The position numbers and the translations under genes are program-made. The notes under the pieces were generated by a model. It saw only the letters and a list, made by a program, of their open reading frames with translations. It did not search any database and had not been told where the DNA came from. Shown here one piece after another: positions 1 through 28,488 of a DNA stretch of 64,000 nucleotides (its first letter is position 1; every line of letters starts with the position of its first letter). Location: contig NZ_BDAI01000016.1 of the NCBI RefSeq assembly GCF_002091755.1, forward strand, positions 46,788 to 110,787, given 5' to 3'. This DNA is from Pseudomonas nitroreducens NBRC 12694 (GTDB taxonomy: Bacteria > Pseudomonadota > Gammaproteobacteria > Pseudomonadales > Pseudomonadaceae).

Positions 1-395
1 TCGAAGGCATAGCGGGTGCGCTCGGGCAGCGTCTGCAGGGCGCTGGAGATAGCTTCCAGGGTCTCCCGGTCCTCGTGCTCCATTTCCGGTGACGCGGACG
101 GCGTCGCGATGTGCATGCCTTCTTCCTCGCTACCCGAGTAGCGCTTCTCCAGCGCCTGACGGCGATAGAGATCGATGGCCAGGTTGCGCACCACACGCAT
201 CAGGTAGCCGCTCTGCGACTGGATGCCGGGGGTGAGGTCGCTCGCATTGAGCTTGATGTACGCATCGTGCACCACGTCTTCGGCATGGCTGCGGCAGCCG
301 AGGATGCGTGCGGCCGCATTGATGAAGGTCTGCCGGTGGGTGGCGAACAGCTCGTGGAGAGCGGGGCGCGACTCGGCGGGCATTGGCTTGGACAT
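1..395 (-). CDS. PvdS-family ECF sigma factor (iron starvation), C-terminus cut by the window edge
   Basis: I translated this strand by hand from the ATG at 395-393; about 131 codons are present and the frame is open at base 1. The protein starts MSKPMPAESR. It has a region-2 segment with AARILGCRSHAEDVVHDAY and then VRNLAIDLYRRQALEKRYSG. This closely resembles PvdS, which I recall as having a DHYRKQALEQKYSG stretch. PvdS-type sigma factors direct RNA polymerase to siderophore genes when iron is short. A near-perfect Fur site lies about 70 bp upstream of the start. The gene is divergent from mbtH and the NRPS genes, so it is the likely activator of that cluster. Whether it is the orthologue of pvdS or a paralogue dedicated to this other peptide cannot be told from the part seen. 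Confidence 0.87.
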   Translation of the reverse strand, partial: MSKPMPAESRPALHELFATHRQTFINAAARILGCRSHAEDVVHDAYIKLNASDLTPGIQSQSGYLMRVVRNLAIDLYRRQALEKRYSGSEEEGMHIATPSASPEMEHEDRETLEAISSALQTLPERTRYAF

Positions 396-462
396 GCAAG
401 GTGTTCCTATGCGGCGGCGGAGGCGGGGACGTCCACATGGGTTGAGGCGGTAATCTAGATCA

Positions 463-481
463 AATGATAATTATTATCAAT
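463..481 (-). promoter_or_regulatory. Fur box upstream of the ECF sigma gene
   Basis: The stretch 465-479 is TGATAATTATTATCA. It contains the 6-1-6 Fur motif GATAAT-N-ATTATC without mismatch and lies 70 bp upstream of the sigma gene start. Iron-loaded Fur bound here would repress the sigma gene and, through it, the siderophore operon. The match was seen directly; regulation is inferred from the family. Confidence 0.85.
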
Positions 482-645
482 TTATTCGAGAGACTCCGAC
501 TATCGCTCTGGGACAGGGTTCCCACACAAGTGTGAAGTTTTTTCATTCGCATCCATTCGTCAGAACTCTCGACTTACAGGTGAAGGACAAGCCAGGAAAT
601 TTCGCCGGCGCATATCTTATGAGAATTAATCGCATCCGAGAACAC

Positions 646-669
646 TAACTATTTCATTGCCTCCCTCGT
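646..669 (+). promoter_or_regulatory. Candidate PvdS-type (iron-starvation box) promoter for the mbtH-NRPS operon
   Basis: TAACT at 646-650 is followed after 16 bases by CGT at 667-669. The PvdS-type consensus is TAAAT-N16/17-CGT, so there is one mismatch. It lies about 75 bp upstream of the mbtH start at 743. The rest of the 396-742 region holds the Fur box and no gene. The motif is short and could occur by chance. Confidence 0.4.
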
Positions 670-742
670 CTTCATGGCAGAGCTGGAAAAACGGGGTAAC
701 CGCTCTGCGTCGGCATCCCCATCTGGAGAGAGGAGAAGAGCA

Positions 743-961
743 ATGGCTTTCGATCGCGAAGACGCGGTGTACAAGGTGCTGGTCAATGGCGAAGAGCAGT
801 ACTCGCTGTGGCCGGTCTACAAGGAAGTCCCGGCCGGCTGGCGTGAGGCCGGCAAGCAGGGGAGTAAGGCCGACTGCCTGGCCTTCGTCGAAGCCAACTG
901 GACTGATATGCGCCCGCTGAGCCTGCGGCAGAAGATGGACGGCCAGGCTGCGGGGCACTGA
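743..961 (+). CDS. MbtH-like protein (NRPS adenylation-domain partner)
   Basis: This 72-aa protein has the conserved MbtH fold residues: NGEEQYSLWP near the N-terminus, then VPAGW, and ANWTDMRPLSLR near the C-terminus. MbtH-like proteins bind adenylation domains and are needed for their solubility or activity. The start at 743 is chosen because AGGAG lies 8 bases upstream and the protein then has the usual 70-75 aa length. An in-frame upstream ATG at 674 would add 23 unrelated residues. It is the first gene of the operon, and the thioesterase begins three bases after its stop. Confidence 0.95.
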   Translation: MAFDREDAVYKVLVNGEEQYSLWPVYKEVPAGWREAGKQGSKADCLAFVEANWTDMRPLSLRQKMDGQAAGH

Positions 962-964
962 CCC

Positions 965-1687
965 GTGCTGCGTCTGTTCTGCCTGCCGTACTCCGGCGCC
1001 AGCGCCATGCTCTATGCGCGCTGGAAGCGCCAGCTCCCGGAGTGGATCGAGGTCTGCCCAGTGGAGTTGCCCGGCCGTGGTCGGCGCTTCGCCGAAGGCC
1101 TGCAGACCGATCTGCGAGCTCTCGCCAGCCAACTGGCCGATGAGATCGCCGCACGCCTGGATCTGCCTTACGCCATCTTTGGCCACAGCCTCGGCGGTCT
1201 GCTGGCCTTCGAACTGGCCCATGCCCTGCGCGAGCGCGGCCTGCCGCTGCCGCAGGCGCTGTTCGCCTCGGCCGCCTCTGCGCCGTCACACCGCGACAGC
1301 CATCGTGAGCTGGCGCAGGAGCAGAGCGACGCGCAGTTGATCGAACGCATGCGGCGGCTGGGCGGCACCTCGGCGGCGGTGTTCGCCGATGCCGAGATGC
1401 TTGCCCTGACCCTGCCGGTGATGCGCGCCGACTTCCTCCTCTGCGGCCGCTACGACTACCGCCGACGCGCGCCGCTGACCTGCCCGATCCATGTGTTCGG
1501 TGGCAAGGGCGACCGGCTTTCGGTCGAGTCGCTGTCGGCCTGGCAGGACGAGACCTGCGCCGGTTTCTCCCTGGAGATGCTCGAAGGCGGCCACTTCTTC
1601 ATCAACACCGACGAGGCGCGCCTGCTCGAACTGATGCTCGGCCGCCTGCAGCAACCGGGGAAACCGTCCAGCGCAGCGCTGGCCTGA
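965..1687 (+). CDS. Type II thioesterase of the NRPS cluster (PvdG-like)
   Basis: This 240-aa alpha/beta hydrolase has the type II thioesterase pattern: LFCLPYSGASA at the start, the nucleophile elbow GHSLGG at about residues 74-79, a GDRLS segment carrying the likely catalytic Asp, and GGHFFI near the C-terminus with the catalytic His. Such enzymes clear misacylated or stalled carrier proteins rather than release the final product. The start is GTG at 965, three bases after the mbtH stop, so the two are probably co-translated. In P. aeruginosa a similar gene (pvdG) sits between pvdS and pvdL, which is the same order as here apart from the added mbtH and hydroxylase. Confidence 0.92.
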   Translation: MLRLFCLPYSGASAMLYARWKRQLPEWIEVCPVELPGRGRRFAEGLQTDLRALASQLADEIAARLDLPYAIFGHSLGGLLAFELAHALRERGLPLPQALFASAASAPSHRDSHRELAQEQSDAQLIERMRRLGGTSAAVFADAEMLALTLPVMRADFLLCGRYDYRRRAPLTCPIHVFGGKGDRLSVESLSAWQDETCAGFSLEMLEGGHFFINTDEARLLELMLGRLQQPGKPSSAALA

Positions 1688-1709
1688 GTGCCCCTCGCGG
1701 AGAATCCAG

Positions 1710-2684
1710 ATGCCTACCTCCACTCTGTTCGATATAGCTTCACTGGTTGAAGCGCGCGGCGGCCTGCCGTTGCTGGTGCAGGCGCGCGGCGAGGGTATCG
1801 ACCTGCTCGATGCCCTGGCCGAACTGCGCCCGCTGGTTGAAGAGCGCCTGCCGGTGTGCGCCGGCATTCTCTTCCGTGGCTTCCAGGTCGGTGCGGCGGA
1901 GCGCTTCCGCGAGTTCGCCGCCGGCTTCGGCCATCCGCTGCTCAACTACGAATTCGGTTCTACGCCGCGCAGCAACGTCACCAGCGGCGTGTACACCTCC
2001 ACCGAATACCCGCCGCACCAGCACATCCCGCTGCACAACGAACAGGCCTACACCCGCGAGTGGCCGATGAAGATCTGGTTCTACTGCGTGCAGGCCGCAC
2101 AGAGCGGCGGCGAGACTCCCATCGCCGACAGCCGCGAGATCTACCGCCAGGTAGACGAAGGCATCCGCCGACGCTTCACCGAGCGCGGGCTGATGTACAC
2201 CCGCAACTTCGGCAACGGCCTGGATGTGGCCTGGGAACAGGTGTTCAACAGCGACGATCCGGCCGTGGTCGAGGCCTACTGCAGGGCTCACAAGATCGGC
2301 TGGGAGTGGAAGGACGACGGCGAGCTGCGCACTCGCCAGGTCTGCCAGGCAGTGGCGCAGCACCCGACCACCCGCGACTGGGTCTGGTTCAACCAGGCGC
2401 ACCTGTTCCACGTCTCCAACCTGCCGCCGGAAGTGCGCGAGAGCCTGCTGGAAATCGTCGACGAGCAAGACCTGCCGCGCAACGTCTACTACGGCGACGG
2501 CAGCCCCATCGAACCCTCGGTACTCGACGAAGTCCGCGGCGTGCTGGAGGAGGCCAAGGTGAGCTTCCCCTGGACCAGCGGCGATGTGCTGATGCTCGAC
2601 AACATGCTGGCGGCGCATGCGCGCTCGCCGTTCAGCGGGCCGCGCAAGGTAGTCGTTGCGATGGCCGAAGGTCACGGGGCCTGA
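1710..2684 (+). CDS. SyrP/TauD-family Fe(II)/2-oxoglutarate dioxygenase, probable Asp beta-hydroxylase
   Basis: This 324-aa TauD/TfdA-fold protein has the metal-binding set: HNE near residue 111 (first His and acidic ligand), and a distal His in DNMLAAHARSPFSGPRK followed by the Arg that binds 2-oxoglutarate. A good ribosome site (CGGAGAA) precedes the ATG. SyrP and its relatives hydroxylate the beta carbon of an aspartyl residue held on an NRPS carrier protein. NRPS-1 downstream has an adenylation domain whose code reads as Asp, so the pairing is specific: the product should contain beta-hydroxyaspartate, a bidentate iron ligand. That it acts on this Asp module is inferred from proximity and family. 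Confidence 0.88.
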   Translation: MPTSTLFDIASLVEARGGLPLLVQARGEGIDLLDALAELRPLVEERLPVCAGILFRGFQVGAAERFREFAAGFGHPLLNYEFGSTPRSNVTSGVYTSTEYPPHQHIPLHNEQAYTREWPMKIWFYCVQAAQSGGETPIADSREIYRQVDEGIRRRFTERGLMYTRNFGNGLDVAWEQVFNSDDPAVVEAYCRAHKIGWEWKDDGELRTRQVCQAVAQHPTTRDWVWFNQAHLFHVSNLPPEVRESLLEIVDEQDLPRNVYYGDGSPIEPSVLDEVRGVLEEAKVSFPWTSGDVLMLDNMLAAHARSPFSGPRKVVVAMAEGHGA

Positions 2685-2712
2685 GCGGCTGCGCGTCGGC
2701 CATGCGTCGTTG

Positions 2713-2770
2713 GAAGACAGACAAAAAATGCTCATTCACTGCAGTGAACTGCGCTTTTTTGTCTGCCTTC
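2713..2770. terminator. Long AT-stem inverted repeat between the hydroxylase and NRPS-1 (attenuator or operator candidate)
   Basis: Arms 2713-2728 and 2755-2770 are 16 bases long and complementary at 15 positions, including A6 against T6. They flank a 14-bp perfect palindrome, TTCACTGCAGTGAA. The right arm ends in a T run followed by GTCTG. This could attenuate read-through into the 12.8-kb NRPS-1 gene, or bind a regulator. The 180-bp gap 2685-2864 is otherwise unassigned. Confidence 0.5.
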
Positions 2771-2864
2771 CGCCTCGCCTGGCTCTAGCTCGCGCGCTCA
2801 GGTTCATTCCCGAAAATTTTTTCCCGGCGAATACCCACCATTCGCCGCCAGAACAGGTGATGTC

Positions 2865-23571
<20,707 letters not shown>

Positions 23572-23575
<4 letters not shown>

Positions 23576-24546
23576 ACGCATTGATGACAGAGGTCGGCAT
23601 GCTGCACCCGGAGATTTCCGCGTTTCTCGATATGGTCGACGAGGGCCGCCGCAGTGGTCGTCCGGCACTGCATGAACTGCCGGTAGGGCAGGCGCGGGAG
23701 GACTTCGAAGCGTCGTCCGAATCGCTCAAGGCCGGGGCGCCGTCGATGCCGGTGGAGGCATTGCGGATTCCTGCGCGGGATGGCCGTGAACTGCCCGCAC
23801 GGTTGTATCGGCCCGCTTTCACCGGAAACGGGGCGGGCGACGCGGCGATCCTGTATTTCCACGGCGGCGGCTACACGGTCGGCAGCCTGGATTCCCACGA
23901 TGGCTTGTGCCGGCTGCTGGCGAAGCACTGCGGTTGCTCGGTGATTTCGCTGGGCTACCGACTGGCACCGGAGGCGCCTTTCCCGGCGGCTACCCACGAC
24001 GCCCGCGATGCCTGGAACTGGCTGCTGGCTTCTGCCGCCAGCCTGGGCTTGAACGCGCGCCGCCTGGCGGTGGGCGGCGACAGCGCCGGCGCCACCCTGG
24101 CCACGGTGCTCTGCGCCGAGCTGGCGGGCGAGGGCGTCGAGCAGCCCTGCGCCCAGTTGCTGTTCTATCCCGCGGCGGATGCCAGCAAGCGCAGCGAATC
24201 CCAGGAGCTGTTCGCCGAAGGCTATCTGCTGGAAACAGCCAGCCTGGACTGGTTCTACGAGCAGTACGTGCCCGACGTTTCTCAGCGCCGCGATTGGCGT
24301 TGCTCGCCGTTGCATGCGGGAGCGGCCCTGCAAGGCAGCGCTCCGGCGCTGCTGTTGGCCGCGGAATTCGATCCGTTGCTGGACGAAGGCCTGGCCTACG
24401 CCCATGCGCTGGTGGCGCAGGGCGTGGAGGTGGAAGCCGAGCGCTGCTGCGGGATGACCCATGACTTCCTGCGGATGGGCAACCTGGTGCCGGAAGTCGA
24501 CGGGTATTACCGGCGGGTGGCGGAGTTTCTGGCGGCGCGCTGGTGA
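23572..24546 (+). CDS. HSL-family alpha/beta hydrolase at the end of the NRPS operon
   Basis: This 324-aa hydrolase of the hormone-sensitive-lipase family has the oxyanion-hole motif FHGGGY near residue 97, the nucleophile motif GDSAG near 168-172, an EFDPL segment with the likely catalytic Asp, and a late GMTHDF His motif. Its ATG overlaps the NRPS-2 stop (ATGA), so translation is coupled and it belongs to the siderophore operon. Because neither NRPS has a TE domain, it is a candidate for releasing the peptide, or for trimming the acyl chain or the ferri-complex. Those roles are inferred from position only. Family members are usually carboxylesterases. Confidence 0.85.
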
Positions 24547-24553
24547 GCTTCCC

Positions 24554-24638
24554 TGTAGGAGCGAGCGTGCTCGCGAACCTCCGCCGCCCGAGCCGGAATA
24601 TCGGCAGAGTGCGGTTCGCGAGCAAGCTCGCTCCCACG
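24554..24638. repeat. REPIN: paired inverted REP sequences
   Basis: Left arm 24554-24579 contains GTAGGAGCGAGC and GCTCGCGAACC. Right arm 24613-24638 is its near-exact reverse complement. Each arm also folds on itself. This is the classic Pseudomonas GAGC-type REP pair, lying between two convergent genes (hydrolase and atsR). Confidence 0.9.
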
Positions 24639-24654
24639 AAGAGCACGGGGCTGG

Positions 24655-25716
24655 CTATTGGAGTGCTGCCACCGGCTGCGAAGCCACCTCGCGGCTGGCG
24701 GCGTCCTGCAGCGCCGGGCTGGCCCAGTCGGCAGCCTTGAAGTCACGGCGGATCAGGCCGTAGCTCTTCGCTGCGGTGATCGATGCATCCAGGCGGCCGA
24801 GGAAATCGGCATCCAGCTTCGGCGACAGGACGTCTGCCAGCGGCCGGCCCTGGAATTCGCTCTTGAAGATCACCGTCGGGTAGCCGGCCTGCTGCGATAC
24901 CAGGTCGATGAACGCGTCACGGTTGCCCTCCGTGCTGGCCCACTGCACTGCCTGCAGCTGCACCTTGAGCAGGCGTTCGGTGATGTCCGGATGAGCGTCG
25001 ACGAACTCGCCGTTGCCCACCAGCAGCGCTTGCAGGGTGCCGGCGCCGCCGAGGTCGTGGGTGCTCAGCGGGATTTCCGCCAGGCCCTTGTCGCGTAGCG
25101 CGAACAGGCCGGCAAGACCCCAGGTGGCATCGATCTGCTTGGCCGCCAGGGCGGCGAGGGCGGCGCTGAAGTCGAGGTTGATCACCTTCAGGTCCTTCTC
25201 GGAAAGCCCGGCGCTGGCCAGGGCGTTGTCGAACGACAGCTGGCTGGCGGTGCCACGGAAGATCCCCACGCGCTTACCCTTGAGGTCGGCCAGGGTCTTG
25301 ATCCCCGAACCCGGCTGCACGCCCAGGTAATGGTTGACGCCGCGCGCGGTGGCGGCCAGCACGCGGCTGTCCAGCCCGCTGGACTTGCCGATGATCGCCG
25401 CCAGATCGCCCAGGTAGGCGAAGTCCACCTGGCCATTGGCGAAGGCTTCGTTGACTACCGGGCCCGCGCCCTTGAAGAAGCTCCACTTGATCTGGATGCC
25501 GTCGGCGGCGAATTCCTTTTCCAGCAGTTGGCGGGCGTAGAGCACGTCCACCACGCCGCCGCCGGAATGTTTCTGCCCGGCGCTGACGTCTGGTACGGCG
25601 ATGCGGATTTCCTTTACCGGCTCGGCGGCCTGGGTCACCAGCGGATAGGCGCCGAGCAGGCCGGCCAGCACTGGCGCAGCGAAAAGGGAGAGCAATTGAT
25701 CAGTGAGGGCCTTCAT
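24655..25716 (-). CDS. atsR: Periplasmic substrate-binding protein for sulfate esters / sulfonates (AtsR-like)
   Basis: This 353-aa protein of the SsuA/TauA family has a signal peptide ending near LVTQAAEP, then the family's IRIAVPD start, FAYLGD, and LKGKRVGIFRGTASQ, a loop typical of nitrate/sulfonate binding proteins. The start at 25716 is preferred because AGGAGGC precedes it; an upstream in-frame start would put 31 residues before the signal peptide. It is divergent from a permease, ATPase and arylsulfatase set, the same gene content as the atsRBC / atsA cluster of pseudomonads. It probably delivers aryl or alkyl sulfate esters, or the sulfonates released from them, to AtsBC. Confidence 0.85.
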   Translation of the reverse strand: MKALTDQLLSLFAAPVLAGLLGAYPLVTQAAEPVKEIRIAVPDVSAGQKHSGGGVVDVLYARQLLEKEFAADGIQIKWSFFKGAGPVVNEAFANGQVDFAYLGDLAAIIGKSSGLDSRVLAATARGVNHYLGVQPGSGIKTLADLKGKRVGIFRGTASQLSFDNALASAGLSEKDLKVINLDFSAALAALAAKQIDATWGLAGLFALRDKGLAEIPLSTHDLGGAGTLQALLVGNGEFVDAHPDITERLLKVQLQAVQWASTEGNRDAFIDLVSQQAGYPTVIFKSEFQGRPLADVLSPKLDADFLGRLDASITAAKSYGLIRRDFKAADWASPALQDAASREVASQPVAALQ

Positions 25717-25973
25717 GGCGCCTGCCTCCTGCAGTGGGGGAGCGCATGTGGCTCCGGCGCCTGCACTAAAAGCATGGGGCTTTCCATCAACAAAATAATA
25801 AAAATGCATTTTTTAGTAATTTTTCGAGCTAAGCGAACAACCACAGGGCTTCACCGGCAGATGCCCTGGCGGCATAAAAAATATTCGCCGAATGCATTGG
25901 ATGAGCGCCGGGGGCTTCCCTTAAATGGCCTGGGTTAGCTCATTAATGCATTGAAAATACTATTAATATTCCA
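25717..25973. promoter_or_regulatory. AT-rich divergent promoter region between atsR and atsB
   Basis: This 257-bp region is far richer in A and T than its surroundings, for example AAAAATGCATTTTTT near 25800 and a run of AT up to the atsB start. It must hold both divergent promoters. Sulfate-starvation genes in Pseudomonas are usually CysB-controlled, but I cannot point to a definite CysB site. No ribosome site is obvious before the atsB ATG. Confidence 0.55.
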
Positions 25974-27575
25974 ATGAAGAATATATCGAAGCCCTATCGC
26001 CTTGCTCTTCCCCCGCCGCGCCTGGGGTTCTCGCGGCCGTCCTGGCGCTGGCTGCAGGCCGGCTTGCCATGGTTGTTGCCGTTGACCATCGGCGTGCTCT
26101 GGTGGATCGCCAGCCATCGCCACTGGATGTCCGCGCAGATTCTGCCGACACCGGAACTGGTCCTCCAGGCCGGCCGCGAGCTGCTCGCCGGCGAGCTGTG
26201 GCAGCAGTTGGGCGTCAGCCTCAAGCGCCTCGCCTGGGGGCTGCTGGCTGGCATTTTCAGCGGGCTCGCCCTGGGCGCCTGGCTCGGCTTCAGCCGCCTT
26301 GCCGAGCGCCTGGTGCTGCCCACCTTCAGTGCCCTGGCGCAGGTCCCGACCCTGGCCTGGATTCCGTTGTTCATGCTGTTCTTCGGCATTGGCGAGCTGC
26401 TCAAGCTGGTGGTGCTGATCAAGGCCATCATCGTGCCGGTGACGCTGCACACCCTCGTCGGCGTGCGCGATGCCCAGCCGCGCCTGCGCGAGGCCGCCGC
26501 CGTGCTGCGCCTGCCGCGCCACCTGTTGCTGTGGCGGTTGATCCTGCCGGCGGCGCTTCCCGCGTTCCTTACCGGTGTGCGCCTGGCACTGGCGCAAGGC
26601 TGGACCTCGCTGCTGGCCGTGGAGCTGCTGGCTTCCAGTGAAGGCATCGGCTACCTGATGGTGCAGGCGCGGCAGCTGTTCATGCTCGACATCGTGTTCG
26701 TCTGCATCCTGGTCATCGGCCTGGTCGGCGCGGCGATGGACAGAGGCGTCCAGGCGCTGGACCGGCGCCTGGTGCACTGGCCGCAGCAGGCGGCCGGAGA
26801 GTTCCGCCGCAGCACGTCGGGCAAGGGCTGGGAGCGCCTGCAGCCCTGGCTTCTGCCACTGGGCCTGCTGGCCATCTGGCAGGCGGCGAGCGCGCTGCAG
26901 TGGGTCGATCCGGCCATCCTCGCCAGCCCCGCGTCAGTCGCTGTCGCTCTCTGGGATGGCCTGCTGGACAGCAGCCTGACCATAGCGCTGCTGGCGAGTC
27001 TGCAACGTACACTCGCCGGCCTGCTGCTGGGCGGCTCGCTGGGCTTCCTGCTTGGCTTGGGGCTGGGGTTGTGGCGCCCGGCGGAAAGACTGCTCGGTCC
27101 GTCTTTTGCCGCGTTGCGGCAGGTGGCGATCTTCGCCTGGGTGCCGCTGCTCACCGCCTGGTTCGGCCTGGGCGAGCTGGCCAAGATGGTGTTCGTCGGC
27201 CTGGCCGCGTTCTTTCCGCTGCTGCTGGCGACCCAGCGCGGCATCGCCAGCCTGCCGGCGCAACTGACCGAGGCGGCCATCGCGCTGCGCCTGTCGCCCT
27301 GGCAACGGCTGCGCCGGCTGGTGCTGCCCGGCGCTGCGCCGTCGGTGTTCGCCGGGGTGCGCCTGGCGCTGATCTACGCCTGGCTCGGCACCATCGGCGC
27401 CGAATACTTCATGCCCTCGGACGGCGGTATCGGCAGCCTGATGATCGGCGCGCAACAACTCTTCCGCATGGACCTGGTCGGCGCCGGCATGTTGCTGGTG
27501 GGCCTGACTGGAGCTCTGCTGGCTGCCGTCGGCCAGCGCATCGAAGCGCGGGTGACGCGCTGGAGACACGCATGA
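25974..27575 (+). CDS. atsB: Double-length ABC permease, two SsuC-like domains fused (AtsB-like)
   Basis: This 533-aa membrane protein has two homologous halves of about 260 residues. Each has a full binding-protein-dependent permease domain with its own cytoplasmic coupling loop: EAAAVLRLPRHLLLWRLILP in the first half and EAAIALRLSPWQRLRRLVLP in the second. Matching segments QVPTLAWIPLF and QVAIFAWVPLL sit at the same place in each half. Normal SsuC/TauC proteins are about 250-280 aa and act as homodimers; here both halves are on one chain. The ATPase gene overlaps its end (ATGA). Its role would be the membrane channel for sulfate-ester or sulfonate import. Confidence 0.88.
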   Translation: MKNISKPYRLALPPPRLGFSRPSWRWLQAGLPWLLPLTIGVLWWIASHRHWMSAQILPTPELVLQAGRELLAGELWQQLGVSLKRLAWGLLAGIFSGLALGAWLGFSRLAERLVLPTFSALAQVPTLAWIPLFMLFFGIGELLKLVVLIKAIIVPVTLHTLVGVRDAQPRLREAAAVLRLPRHLLLWRLILPAALPAFLTGVRLALAQGWTSLLAVELLASSEGIGYLMVQARQLFMLDIVFVCILVIGLVGAAMDRGVQALDRRLVHWPQQAAGEFRRSTSGKGWERLQPWLLPLGLLAIWQAASALQWVDPAILASPASVAVALWDGLLDSSLTIALLASLQRTLAGLLLGGSLGFLLGLGLGLWRPAERLLGPSFAALRQVAIFAWVPLLTAWFGLGELAKMVFVGLAAFFPLLLATQRGIASLPAQLTEAAIALRLSPWQRLRRLVLPGAAPSVFAGVRLALIYAWLGTIGAEYFMPSDGGIGSLMIGAQQLFRMDLVGAGMLLVGLTGALLAAVGQRIEARVTRWRHA

Positions 27576-28399
27576 ACGCATTCGCTTCCCCGGCCCTGGT
27601 GAGCTTTCGCCAGGTCGCCAAGAGTTTCCCCGTGGACGGCCGCGAGCTGCAGGCCATCGAGCGCTTCGACCTGGAGGTCGCCGACGGCGAGTTCATCGCC
27701 ATCGTCGGTGCCAGTGGTTGCGGCAAGTCCACCTTGCTGCGCCTGCTGGTGGGGCTCGATCGCGAGTTCCAGGGCGAGATCCGCATCGACGGCAAGCCCA
27801 TCGACGGCATCGGCGGCGAGCGCGGCATCGTGTTCCAGGAGCATCGTCTGTTCCCCTGGCTGACTGTGGAGCAGAACGTCGCCCTCGGTCTGGTCAACGA
27901 ACCGCTGAGCGAGACCGGCAAGGCTGCCAGGGTCGCCGATTATCTCCAGCTGGTGGGCCTGACGGCCTTCGCCCGGGCCTACCCGCACCAACTCTCCGGC
28001 GGCATGGCGCAGCGCGTGGCCATCGCCCGCGGGCTGGTGGCCAGCCCGCGCATCCTGCTGCTGGATGAGCCCTTCGGCGCCCTGGATGCGCTGACTCGCC
28101 AGCAACTGCAGGAGGAACTGCAGCGCATCCGCCAGCGCGAACGCATCACCACGGTGCTGGTGACCCACGACGTGGAGGAGGCGCTGTTCCTCGCCGACCG
28201 CGTGGTGGTGATGGCGCCGCGGCCGGGGCGGATCAAGCGCATCGTCGAGGTGCCGCTGGAGCACCCGCGCGAGCGCGGCGGCTACGACTTCCTGCGCCAG
28301 CGCGAGGCGCTGCTGCACGAGCTGACGGGAGAGGGCGACTACGTCGCGCCGCAGCCCAAGCGCGTGGAAGACCTGCCGTTAGAGTTTCTTGCCTGCTGA
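27572..28399 (+). CDS. atsC: ABC transporter ATPase of the sulfate-ester importer (AtsC-like)
   Basis: This 275-aa ATPase has Walker A GASGCGKST near residue 46, Q-loop VFQEHRLFPWL, signature LSGGMAQR near 140, Walker B ILLLDEP near 160 and the H-loop THDVEEA. These are typical of the SsuB/TauB/NrtD family. It starts inside the last codons of the fused permease gene, so the two are translated together. It powers import together with AtsB and AtsR. A long palindrome and then the arylsulfatase gene follow. Confidence 0.9.
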   Translation: MNAFASPALVSFRQVAKSFPVDGRELQAIERFDLEVADGEFIAIVGASGCGKSTLLRLLVGLDREFQGEIRIDGKPIDGIGGERGIVFQEHRLFPWLTVEQNVALGLVNEPLSETGKAARVADYLQLVGLTAFARAYPHQLSGGMAQRVAIARGLVASPRILLLDEPFGALDALTRQQLQEELQRIRQRERITTVLVTHDVEEALFLADRVVVMAPRPGRIKRIVEVPLEHPRERGGYDFLRQREALLHELTGEGDYVAPQPKRVEDLPLEFLAC

Positions 28400-28405
28400 C
28401 CGAAA

Positions 28406-28452
28406 ACCCTCACCCCAGCCCTCTCCCTCCGGGAGAGGGCTGGGGTGAGGGT
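28406..28452. repeat. 22-bp perfect hairpin between atsC and atsA
   Basis: Arms 28406-28427 and 28431-28452 are perfectly complementary with a 3-base loop; the arm reads ACCCTCACCCCAGCCCTCTC and on. This CCCTCACCCC-type palindrome is a dispersed repeat I recall from many gammaproteobacterial genomes. No T run follows on the plus strand. It could partially terminate transcription or stabilise the atsBC message ahead of atsA. Confidence 0.8.
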
Positions 28453-28488
28453 GCTCTGGAAACACTGACCTCAACCATGAGACCCGCC

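Noticed and set aside
111..458. Plus-strand 115-codon frame at the left edge
   Set aside because: The minus strand here encodes a clear PvdS-family sigma factor; this frame is its shadow and crosses the sigma start region.
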